Assembly: GCF_014204895.1 (NCBI RefSeq)
Contig: NZ_JACHMF010000001.1
Location: 7,688,001 to 7,752,000, forward strand
Direction: 5' to 3'
Length of the DNA: 64,000 nucleotides
Origin: Paractinoplanes abujensis
GTDB taxonomy: Bacteria; Actinomycetota; Actinomycetes; Mycobacteriales; Micromonosporaceae
Shown piece after piece: positions 56,853 to 64,000 of this stretch. The translations under genes were made by a program, and so were the position numbers. The notes beneath the pieces were generated by a model that was not told the origin of the DNA, ran no database searches, and worked only from the letters and a program-made list of their open reading frames with translations. Each line of letters starts with the position of its first letter. The stretch's first letter is position 1.

Positions 56853-58088
56853 ATGTCCTTTTTCAGTTTCGAACTCGATCCCGCCCTCGCCGCCGACCCC
56901 GTCTTCGACCTGCACAAGCACGGCAAGATGGAGATCGCGCTGACGGTCCCGCTGGCGAGCCGCGACCACCTGTCGCTGGCCTACACGCCCGGCGTGGCCC
57001 GGGTCTGCGAGGCCATCGCGGCCGACGCCGAGCTCTACCCCGACTACACGTGGACGGCGAACACGGTCGCGGTCGTCACCGACGGCTCGGCCGTGCTGGG
57101 ACTGGGCAACATCGGCGCCAAGGCCGCCATGCCGGTCATGGAGGGCAAGGCCATCCTGTTCAAGCAGTTCGGCGGGGTCGACTCGATCCCCATCTGCCTG
57201 GACACCCAGGACGTGGACGGCATCATCGCCGCGGTCAAGGCGATGGCGCCCTCGTTCGGCGGCATCAACCTCGAGGACATCAGCGCCCCGCGCTGCTTCG
57301 AGATCGAGCGCCGGCTCGACGCTGAGCTCGACATCCCGGTCTTCCACGACGACCAGCACGGCACCGCGGTGGTCACGCTGGCCGCCCTGCGCAACGCGGC
57401 CACGCTGCTCGGCCGCCGCTTCGGCGACCTGCGCGTGGTGATCAGCGGGGCCGGCGCGGCCGGGGTCGCCATCACCCAGATGCTGATCGCGGCCGGGATC
57501 GACGGGGCCAACGTGATCATCTGCGACTCGCGCGGCATCGTCCACGCCGAGCGCGGCGACCTCACCCCGATCAAGGCCGAGCTGGCCGCGACGACCAACC
57601 TCTCCGGCCGTACGGGAGGAATCGGGGAGGCCCTGATCGGCGCGGACGTCCTGATCGGGGTGTCCGGGGGGCAGATCGAGGAGAGCGCGGTGGCCGGCAT
57701 GGCACCCGGCGGCATCATCTTCGCCATGGCCAACCCGACACCCGAAGTGGCGCCGGCAATCGCCCACAAGTACGCCGCGATCGTCGCCACCGGCCGCAGC
57801 GACTTCCCCAACCAGATCAACAACGTGCTGGCGTTCCCGGGCATCTTCCGTGGCGCCCTCGACGTGCGGGCCACCACGATCACCGAGCGCATGAAGGTGG
57901 CCGCGGCCGACGCGATCGCCGCCGTCGTCTCGGACGACCTGAGCGCCGACGCGATCGTGCCCTCGCCGCTCGACCCGCGGGTCGCCCCGGCCGTCTCGGC
58001 CGCCGTGGCCGCCGCGGCGCAGGCCGACGGCGTGGCCCGCCGCACCGCCCCGGCAGCCCCCGAGCAGCGGACCGCACCCGTTCGCTAG
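56853..58088 (+). CDS. NAD(P)-dependent malic enzyme
   Basis: 411 residues. VARVCEAIA, GLGNIGAKAAMPVMEGKAILFKQFGGVDSIPICLDTQD, PVFHDDQHGTAVV and VISGAGAAGVAI (Rossmann loop) define the family; NPTPEV is the final block. It decarboxylates malate to pyruvate. ATG 56853 with GGAG seven bases upstream is chosen over ATG 56835. Streptomyces has a like gene near its sodN. Cofactor preference between NAD and NADP is not determined. Confidence 0.92.
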   Translation: MSFFSFELDPALAADPVFDLHKHGKMEIALTVPLASRDHLSLAYTPGVARVCEAIAADAELYPDYTWTANTVAVVTDGSAVLGLGNIGAKAAMPVMEGKAILFKQFGGVDSIPICLDTQDVDGIIAAVKAMAPSFGGINLEDISAPRCFEIERRLDAELDIPVFHDDQHGTAVVTLAALRNAATLLGRRFGDLRVVISGAGAAGVAITQMLIAAGIDGANVIICDSRGIVHAERGDLTPIKAELAATTNLSGRTGGIGEALIGADVLIGVSGGQIEESAVAGMAPGGIIFAMANPTPEVAPAIAHKYAAIVATGRSDFPNQINNVLAFPGIFRGALDVRATTITERMKVAAADAIAAVVSDDLSADAIVPSPLDPRVAPAVSAAVAAAAQADGVARRTAPAAPEQRTAPVR

Positions 58089-58111
58089 ACGGAGCACTAG
58101 GGTCGGAAGCT

Positions 58112-59062
58112 ATGCGCGCCGCCTACGCCGTAGCTTCCGACCCCACCGACCCGCGCTCCGCCCTGCGCGTCGGCGACCGGCCCGACCCGGACCCGCCCGA
58201 GGGCTGGGTGACCGTGGACGTGCGGGCCGCCTCGCTCAACCAGCACGACCTGTGGTCGCTGCGCGGGGTGGGCCTGCCCGCCGACCGGCTGCCGATGATT
58301 CTGGGCTGCGACGCGGCCGGCGTCGACCCCGACGGCAACGAGGTCGTGATCTATCCCGTGGTCGCGGACGAAGCCGACCCGCGCGGGCTGTCCCTGCTCT
58401 CCGAGCGGCACCCGGGCACGCTGGCCGAGCGTGTCGCCGTGCCCCGGGCGAACCTGGTGCGCAAGCCGGAAGGGGTGTCGTTCCTGGACGCCGCGTGCCT
58501 GCCCACGGCCTGGCTCACCGCCTATCACATGCTGACCACGCGGGGCCGGGTTGCCGAGGCCTCCGCGGTGCTCGTGCAGGGCGCCGGTGGGGGAGTGGCC
58601 ACCGCGGCGGTCGCGCTCGCCGTCGCGATGGGCAAGCGGGTGTACGCCACCAGCCGTGACGCCGGCAAACGGGAGAAGATCGCCGAGCTGGGCGCGATCG
58701 CGGTGGAACCCGGCCTGCGCCTGCCCGAACGGGTCGACGTGGTGATCGAATCGGTCGGCGCCCCCACGTTCGAGCACTCGATGAAGTGCAGCGCGCCCGG
58801 CGCCCGGATCGTGGTGTGCGGGGCCACCGGCGGTCACCTGGCCACGGTCGACCTGCGCCGGGTGTTCGCGATGCAGCTCGACATCCTGGGCAGCACGATG
58901 GGCACCGGGTCCGAACTGGCCGCGCTGCTCGACCTGCTCGTCGACAAGGACGTACGGCCGGTGGTCGACTCGACGTACGGGTTCAGCGCGGTCGCCGACG
59001 CCTTCGCGCGCCTGGAGTCGGGCGACATCTTCGGCAAGGTGGCCGTGGACTTTCTGCATTGA
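58112..59062 (+). CDS. Zinc-free quinone oxidoreductase-like MDR protein
   Basis: 316 residues of the medium-chain dehydrogenase/reductase family. The GroES-like half (VDVRAASLNQHDLWSLRG) is followed by a Rossmann half with AVLVQGAGGGVATAAVALAV. The structural-zinc Cys cluster is absent. VVCGATGGHLATVDLRRVF and GTGSELAALLDLL match the quinone oxidoreductase group. It follows the malic enzyme by 24 bases. Substrate unknown. Confidence 0.88.
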   Translation: MRAAYAVASDPTDPRSALRVGDRPDPDPPEGWVTVDVRAASLNQHDLWSLRGVGLPADRLPMILGCDAAGVDPDGNEVVIYPVVADEADPRGLSLLSERHPGTLAERVAVPRANLVRKPEGVSFLDAACLPTAWLTAYHMLTTRGRVAEASAVLVQGAGGGVATAAVALAVAMGKRVYATSRDAGKREKIAELGAIAVEPGLRLPERVDVVIESVGAPTFEHSMKCSAPGARIVVCGATGGHLATVDLRRVFAMQLDILGSTMGTGSELAALLDLLVDKDVRPVVDSTYGFSAVADAFARLESGDIFGKVAVDFLH

Positions 59063-59071
59063 CGGTCGTCG

Positions 59072-59153
59072 TTATCCACAAACCTCAGTTGTCCACAGGG
59101 CACCCGGCCAAGATCGCCCCCGAGCACTAAAATGGGCTGGGTGGGGGTCCCCC
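59072..59153. other. Paired DnaA-box-like motifs with palindrome GTGGGGGTCCCCC, copy 2
   Basis: TTATCCACA (59072-59080), 8 bases, TTGTCCACA (59089-59097), 43 bases, GTGGGGGTCCCCC (59141-59153). It lies in the gap between two convergent genes. The same order and spacing are at 34240-34333. Confidence 0.65.
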
Positions 59154-59182
59154 CGGTGGAGGGTGGGCCCACGTCTGGGAAA

Positions 59183-60109
59183 TCAGAGATCATCGATGTA
59201 TGTGGCGGTCCCGCCCCGGGTGGCGTCGCCCTTCAGGCGTTCTCGTGCGCTGTCGTCGCCGTACAAGGTCCACCGCCAGAAGTCGGTGCTGGTGGTCGCG
59301 ACTATCCCGAGCGCCCGCCCGCCGACGGTGTGCCCGCCCTCGGTGACGCTCACGAACGCCTTGGGCCACTGCACCGCGTCGAAGGCGGCCCGCCCCTCCG
59401 AGTACGCGACCGTGGCGTCCTTACGTCCGTGCACGAAGAGCAGGGGCGCCGAGGGCCCGGTGAACGGCTGCGGCAGCACCTGACGACCGGCCAGCACCAC
59501 CCCGGCCCGCAGCCGGTCGTCGCGGGCGTTGCTGAAGAGCCCGATCGTGGTGACCCCGCCCGCCGAGTGCCCGGCCGCGGCCACCCGCTCCCCGTCGGCG
59601 CCGGGCACGGCGGCCAGCGTCTGAGTGATCACGTAGCTGGCGTCGGCGGGCTGGTTGAGCACGTCGAGCACGTTGAACTGCTCGGCCGAGCGGGAGGTGA
59701 ACGGGTAGGCCGGCGCGGCCACGACGAAACCGGCGCGGGCCCAGGCGGTGAGCAGTTCGCGGTAGTCGGCGGGGCGCCCGCCGAGCCCGTGGCTGAACAG
59801 GATCAGCGGGAACGGGCCGTCGCCGCGCGGCGCCCAGACCGTGGTGGTCAGCGGGCGGCCGGCGCCTCGCCGCAGTTTCAGCGTGCGGGTCTCGACCGCG
59901 AACGACCGGGCCGGCGCCGTCCCCGCGGGAATGGGAGCGGCGGGTGGAGCAGGGGAAGCGGCCGGTGGAGCAGAGGAGGCGGCAGGCGGCGCAGCCGGGC
60001 TGCCGGCGACGGGTGGCAAGGAAGCGGCCGGCTCAGGTTCCGCCGTACAGGCGGACAGCACGGCAACTGCCAGGACGAGGGGGACCAGACGGCGACGCAC
60101 CCGACCCAT
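59183..60109 (-). CDS. Lipoprotein alpha/beta hydrolase
   Basis: 308 residues. A lipobox (AVLSACTAEP, Cys21) anchors it in the membrane; a Pro/Ala/Ser-rich linker (residues 25-65) leads to an alpha/beta hydrolase domain: LILFSHGLGGRPADY (oxyanion hole), VAAAGHSAGGVTTIGLF (GHSAGG elbow), PLLFVHGRKDATV (acid) and VTEGGHTV (His). This is the platelet-activating-factor acetylhydrolase/cutinase-like group. It acts on the outer face of the membrane. Substrate not known. Confidence 0.87.
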   Translation of the reverse strand: MGRVRRRLVPLVLAVAVLSACTAEPEPAASLPPVAGSPAAPPAASSAPPAASPAPPAAPIPAGTAPARSFAVETRTLKLRRGAGRPLTTTVWAPRGDGPFPLILFSHGLGGRPADYRELLTAWARAGFVVAAPAYPFTSRSAEQFNVLDVLNQPADASYVITQTLAAVPGADGERVAAAGHSAGGVTTIGLFSNARDDRLRAGVVLAGRQVLPQPFTGPSAPLLFVHGRKDATVAYSEGRAAFDAVQWPKAFVSVTEGGHTVGGRALGIVATTSTDFWRWTLYGDDSARERLKGDATRGGTATYIDDL

Positions 60110-60233
60110 TGTGCGTCGGCCCCTTCACGATGGGGTGAAATCCCCCGGACGGATGACGTTTGTCCTGGTCGGAGCTGTGACGACTAAGATATGGGGCTCG
60201 GCCGGCGTGCACTCCTTCGCTATGGTCTTGCGC

Positions 60234-60398
60234 ATGTCTGACAACAGCGTCGACCCGAGCGGCAACACCGAGGCGTTCCGGGCGTTCACCCAGAGCACCC
60301 CGCAGGAGCCCGCGCCGGCGTCCAAGACCCCCCTGATCGTCGGCGGTGCCGTCGTCGCGGTGGTGCTGGTCGCCCTCATCATCTGGCTGGTCGCCTGA
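60234..60398 (+). CDS. Small single-helix membrane protein
   Basis: 54 residues: a polar N terminus and a C-terminal helix (PLIVGGAVVAVVLVALIIWLVA). ATG 60234. It stands immediately before the convergent ackA. Similar tail-anchored mini-proteins are common in actinobacteria. Function unknown. Confidence 0.6.
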   Translation: MSDNSVDPSGNTEAFRAFTQSTPQEPAPASKTPLIVGGAVVAVVLVALIIWLVA

Positions 60399-60399
60399 G

Positions 60400-61515
60400 T
60401 TAGCGGTCCAGCGAGAGCGCCGTCCGGGACTGGTCGGCGATCTCCAACTCCTCGTCCGTGGGGATCACACAGACGGGAATGCGAGCGCCCGGCGGGGAAA
60501 TGACCTCGTCGCGGCGCTCGTTGCGTTCCGGGTCGATCACGATGCCGAGCGGTTCCAGGCCGGAGAGCGACGCCGCGCGTACGGCGGCCGAGTTCTCGCC
60601 CACCCCGGCTGTGAAGGCGATGGCGTCGACCCGGCCCAGCACGGCCAGATAGGACCCGACGTATTCGCGGATGCGCCGGCAGTAGACGTCGAAGGCCAGC
60701 GTCGCGTCGGGGTCGCCGGCCGCCCGCAGGTCGAGCACCGCGCGCAGGTCGTTCACCCCGGCCATGCCCTGCAGTCCTCCGTGCCGGGTCAGCGAGGTCT
60801 CGATCTCGTCGAGCGGCAGCCCGGCCACCCGGTGCAGGTGGAAGATCACGGTCGGGTCGATGTCGCCGCTGCGGGTGCCCATCACCAGCCCGGGCAGCGG
60901 GGACATGCCCATCGAGGTGGCCACGCTGCGGCCGCCCTCGACGGCGCAGGCGCTCGCGCCGTTCCCCAGGTGCAAGGTGATCACGTTCGTCTGCGCCGGG
61001 TCGCGGCCCAGCACCTGCGCGGTGCGGCGGGACACGTACGCGTGGGAAGTGCCGTGGAACCCGTACCGGCGGATCTGCCACCGCTCGGCCAGCTCACGGG
61101 AGATGGCCCAGGTGACGCCCTCGGGCGGGATCGTGGCGTGGAACGCGGTGTCGAACACGGCCACCTGCGGCACGTCGGGCAGCAGCTTGCGGGCCACCTC
61201 GATGCCGGTCAGCGCGGCCGGGTTGTGCAGCGGGGCCAGCGGCACCAGCGCTTCGACCCGGGCCACCACCTCGTCGGTGATCACGGTGGGGCCGGTGAAC
61301 TCGGCGCCGCCGTGCACCACCCGATGCCCGGCCGCGGCCAAGCCGGTCAGGTCGATCTCGTCCATGATCCCCTGCAGCGCGGCCCGGTGGTCGGCCACTT
61401 CGCCGCCCGACTCGCCGATCCGCTCGACCAGGCCCTTGGCGACCGTCTCGGTGCCGTCGAAGAGCCGATACTTCACCGAGGAGGAGCCGCTGTTGAGCAC
61501 CAGCACCCGGCTCAT
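60400..61515 (-). CDS. ackA: Acetate kinase
   Basis: 371 residues. VLVLNSGSSSVKYRLFDG is the conserved start, AVFDTAFHATIPP and TVIFHLH are family signatures, and FTAGVGENSAAVR lies near the end. It makes ATP and acetate from acetyl phosphate, or the reverse. Its ATG overlaps the pta stop by four bases. It is slightly shorter than the usual 395-400. Confidence 0.95.
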   Translation of the reverse strand: MSRVLVLNSGSSSVKYRLFDGTETVAKGLVERIGESGGEVADHRAALQGIMDEIDLTGLAAAGHRVVHGGAEFTGPTVITDEVVARVEALVPLAPLHNPAALTGIEVARKLLPDVPQVAVFDTAFHATIPPEGVTWAISRELAERWQIRRYGFHGTSHAYVSRRTAQVLGRDPAQTNVITLHLGNGASACAVEGGRSVATSMGMSPLPGLVMGTRSGDIDPTVIFHLHRVAGLPLDEIETSLTRHGGLQGMAGVNDLRAVLDLRAAGDPDATLAFDVYCRRIREYVGSYLAVLGRVDAIAFTAGVGENSAAVRAASLSGLEPLGIVIDPERNERRDEVISPPGARIPVCVIPTDEELEIADQSRTALSLDR

Positions 61516-63584
61516 CGCGAGGCCGCCTGGATCGCCGTGATCGCCACCGTGTTCACAATGTCCTTCACTGTCGCGCCGCGGGACAGGTCGTTGACCGGCC
61601 GGTTCAGGCCCTGCATGACCGGGCCCACAGCGACCGCGCCGGCCGACCGCTGCACGGCCTTGTAAGTGTTGTTGCCCGTGTTCAGGTCCGGGAAGATCAG
61701 CACGGTCGCCTGGCCCGCCACCGCGCTGCCCGGCAGCTTGGTCGCGGCCACGGCCGGGTCGACCGCCGCGTCGTACTGGATTGGACCTTCGACCGGCAGA
61801 TCGGGCCGCCGCTCACGGACGAGCGCGGTGGCCGCGGCGACCTTCTCCACGTCCGCGCCCGCCCCCGAACTGCCCGTCGAATAGGACAGCATCGCGACGC
61901 GCGGCTCGATGCCGAACGCGGCCGCCGTACGGGCTGAGGAAAGCGCGATGTCGGCCAGCTGCGCCGCATCGGGGTCGGGGTTGACCGCGCAGTCGCCGTA
62001 GACCAGCACCCGGTCGGCCAGCAACATGAAGAACACGCTGGACGCGACCGACACGTCGGGGACCGTCTTGATGATCTCGAAAGCGGGCCGGATCGTGGCC
62101 GCGGTGGTGTGGTTGGCCCCTGACACCATGCCGTCGGCCAGCCCTTCGAACACCATCATCGTGCCGAAGTAGTTGACGTCGCGCACCACGTCGAAGGCCA
62201 GGTCGAGCGAGACGCCTCGCTTCTTGCGCAGCTCGGCGTAACGCTCGGCGAAATCGTCACGCCACGGGCTGTGGGCCGGGTCGACCAGCTTGGCCGCCCC
62301 GATCTCGACGCCCAGCTCGCGGGCCCGGCGGGCGATCTCGCCGGGATCGCCCAGCAGCGTCAGGTCGGCGACGCCGCGGCGCAGCAGGGTCTCCGAGGCC
62401 CGCAGGATGCGCTCGTCGGTGCCCTCGGGCAACACCAGGTGGCGGCGCTCGGCGCGGGCCCGGTCGATCAGGTCGTTCTCGAACATCAGCGGCGTGACCC
62501 GGCTCGACCGCGCCACGTCGAGCACACGGGTCAGCTCCGCGGTGTCCACATGTTCCTCGAAGGCGCCGAGCGCAGCGTCGATCTTGCGGGGGGTGCCCGT
62601 GCCCAGCCGGGCCTGAATGTGCGAGGCGGCCGCGATCGTGTGATAGCTGTCGGCGTCCACGAGCAGCATGGCCAGCCCGGTGTTGAGCTTCTCGATCACC
62701 CGTACGACCCGGGGGTCGGGCGGCTCGCCCAGCGTAAGTACCAGCCCCGACAGCGTCACGTTGCCCGCCGCGTGGGCCGCGCTGGCCGCCAGCAGCAGAT
62801 CGGCCCGGTCGCCGGGGGTGATCATCAGCGCGCCGTCGGTCAGGTGGTCCAGCACCGTCGGCACGTGGGCCGCACCGACGACGTAGTCGAGCACGTCCCG
62901 ATCGAGCGCCCCGTCACCGCCCGACACGACAGTGGCGTCGAGCGCGGCCGCCACCTCGGCCACGGTGGGCGCGGCCACGGCCGCCACGGAGGGGATCGAC
63001 CACATCGGCACGGGCAGGCCGGCGTCGGCCCGCACTCCCTCGGTGACCCGGTTGGCGATCACGGCGACGACTGTGGCGTCCAGGTCGACCAGCGCGTGAT
63101 AGGCGCTCCGGGCGGCTCCGGCCAGCGACTCCGCTCCCCGCCCGGCCCCGCTGATCACCGGCACCACCACGCTGCCGAACTCGGTGGCCAGCCGCGCGTT
63201 AAACCCCAGCTCACGCGGAATCTCGTCGCGCTCGTCGGCCCCACCGGCCGCGAAGTCACTGCCGATCACCACCACCGACGCGGCCTGCCGCTCGACCTCG
63301 CGGTACCGCTCGACGATCCGCGAGATCAGCTCCTCCCACTTGCCGTCGGCCACCAGCGCGCTCGCCTCGGCCATGGTCACGCCGTACGACTCCGCGTAGG
63401 GGGCGACCACGGGATACCGCTTGGTCAGCATCGTCAGCAGCGGATCGTCCCCCGGCCCGGAGACCAGCGGCCGGAACACCCCGATCCGCGCGACCTGCCG
63501 GGACAGCAACTCGACCAGCCCCAGCGCGACGGTGCCCTTGCCGACTCCGGGCCCGAGGCCGGCCACATAGACGCTTCGTGCCAC
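61512..63584 (-). CDS. pta: Phosphate acetyltransferase (long form)
   Basis: 690 residues: N-terminal P-loop domain (GLGPGVGKGTVALGLVELL), a DRTGG-like middle domain, and the C-terminal catalytic domain (from about 390: LVLPEGTDERILRA, DGMVSGANHTTAATIRPAFEI, FPDLNTGNNTYKAVQRS). It interconverts acetyl-CoA and acetyl phosphate. GTG 63584 is the start. Upstream is a long gap with a nested palindrome. It precedes ackA with a four-base overlap in one operon. Confidence 0.95.
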   Translation of the reverse strand: MARSVYVAGLGPGVGKGTVALGLVELLSRQVARIGVFRPLVSGPGDDPLLTMLTKRYPVVAPYAESYGVTMAEASALVADGKWEELISRIVERYREVERQAASVVVIGSDFAAGGADERDEIPRELGFNARLATEFGSVVVPVISGAGRGAESLAGAARSAYHALVDLDATVVAVIANRVTEGVRADAGLPVPMWSIPSVAAVAAPTVAEVAAALDATVVSGGDGALDRDVLDYVVGAAHVPTVLDHLTDGALMITPGDRADLLLAASAAHAAGNVTLSGLVLTLGEPPDPRVVRVIEKLNTGLAMLLVDADSYHTIAAASHIQARLGTGTPRKIDAALGAFEEHVDTAELTRVLDVARSSRVTPLMFENDLIDRARAERRHLVLPEGTDERILRASETLLRRGVADLTLLGDPGEIARRARELGVEIGAAKLVDPAHSPWRDDFAERYAELRKKRGVSLDLAFDVVRDVNYFGTMMVFEGLADGMVSGANHTTAATIRPAFEIIKTVPDVSVASSVFFMLLADRVLVYGDCAVNPDPDAAQLADIALSSARTAAAFGIEPRVAMLSYSTGSSGAGADVEKVAAATALVRERRPDLPVEGPIQYDAAVDPAVAATKLPGSAVAGQATVLIFPDLNTGNNTYKAVQRSAGAVAVGPVMQGLNRPVNDLSRGATVKDIVNTVAITAIQAASR

Positions 63585-63658
63585 GGATTCAACCTACCGG
63601 CCGCCTCGTCGCCCCGCCGGGTCGAAAGTCCTAACTCCGGATGACGATGGGCTCCGAG

Positions 63659-63788
63659 GATCAAGATCGAGCTGTCCCGGCCGGGTGGTGGGTGACGGAC
63701 CGTCGCTCCCGCGGGGACCGCGGCCAGCGAATCCCGCCCGGGTCCCCGCGGGAGCGACGGTCGGGACGAAGGGCTCTTGATCTTGATC
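63659..63788. repeat. 130-bp nested inverted repeat upstream of pta
   Basis: Outer arms GATCAAGATC (63659-63668) and GATCTTGATC (63779-63788) surround GAGC/GCTC, GTCCCG/CGGGAC, and a perfect 22-bp inner stem (63698-63719 with 63741-63762) around a 21-base loop. It has the form of a hairpin element such as a REP or MITE, in the gap between pta and the AAA ATPase gene. Confidence 0.85.
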
Positions 63789-63803
63789 TGGGTGGTGACG
63801 CGA

Positions 63804-64000
63804 TCAGACCGTGAGTTGCCTCAGATAGGTCTGCGGTGAGTTGAGGAAGCCGCGCCAGTTGGCCACGATGTCGAGGTCGGCCCAGGGGGTGCGGCGGATC
63901 CCGTGCGGCCCCAGTTCGAGGATCGTGGCGTCGGGCAGGGCGGTCAGCAGCGGCGAATGGGTGGCCACCACGACCTGGGCTCCGGCCGAACGGAGCTCGT
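63804..64000 (-). CDS. AAA family ATPase, C-terminal end (partial)
   Basis: The last 64 codons run off the window edge. The frame reads AGAQVVVATHSPLLTALPDA and then LELGPHGIRRTPWADL to a TGA at 63804-63806. VATHSPLL is the switch/H-loop of the AAA_21-like ATP-binding proteins related to ABC ATPases, following the D-loop (not visible here). Family-level call only. Confidence 0.7.
   Translation of the reverse strand, partial: ELRSAGAQVVVATHSPLLTALPDATILELGPHGIRRTPWADLDIVANWRGFLNSPQTYLRQLTV

Overview
The window is 64 kb of a very GC-rich actinobacterial chromosome with many GTG starts. Gene content (two WhiB regulators, a SigR/RsrA pair, the 24-residue ribosomal protein bL37, nickel superoxide dismutase, mycobacterium-like PdtaS) and sequence style point to Micromonosporaceae, most likely Actinoplanes or a close relative. 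This is an inference; there is no 16S gene here. No prophage, CRISPR array, transposase or plasmid function was seen.

Layout. 1-2 kb: the end of a UPF0182 gene, then two identical initiator tRNA genes facing each other across 1.5 kb of repeat-rich, gene-free DNA. 2-5.4 kb: a MarR/FAD-monooxygenase divergent pair and a DUF6745 gene with a small partner. 5.6-10.8 kb: a tightly coupled five-gene operon of the STM4011-STM4015 families (two radical SAM proteins, a phosphatase/sulfatase-fold hydrolase, an ATP-grasp protein and a leucine-rich protein), a conserved but functionally unassigned pathway. 10.8-18.7 kb: a TetR-controlled SDR, a lamin-tail secreted protein, a pentapeptide protein, TerC, and hypothetical genes. 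18.5-24.5 kb: MalQ with a coupled antitoxin-like gene, then a secreted polysaccharide group (GH46 chitosanase, GH16-ricin lectin, odd GH16-like protein). 24.6-28.4 kb: two RsbW-type ATP-binding proteins, a two-component system and DUF5709.

28.6-37.7 kb and 46.9-52.8 kb hold a core block also found in mycobacteria and streptomycetes: hisN, rsgA, aroA, the SRAP gene, sigR-rsrA, a TB7.3-like biotin-domain protein, pdtaS and whiB1. Between the last two groups lies about 9 kb of accessory DNA (38-47 kb) with two related secreted repeat proteins, two related small membrane proteins, a GT2 glycosyltransferase, a TPR protein and a SIS-domain protein. 48.6-52.2 kb is an assimilatory sulfate-reduction operon (leader peptide, sulfite reductase, zinc-ribbon protein, APS reductase, sirohydrochlorin chelatase). 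53-64 kb: a lipid-kinase-like gene, a GntR regulator, sodN/sodX, malic enzyme, a quinone oxidoreductase-like protein, a lipoprotein hydrolase, ackA-pta, and the end of an AAA ATPase gene.

The most notable observations are the five-gene radical SAM/ATP-grasp operon, a probable CTG start for rsgA, a SigR-type promoter with two candidate sigR starts, a family of secreted cysteine-containing repeat proteins, a cysteine-type leader peptide, and repeated non-coding elements (paired DnaA-box-like motifs, a 130-bp nested palindrome). All calls come from reading the sequence; no database search was run.
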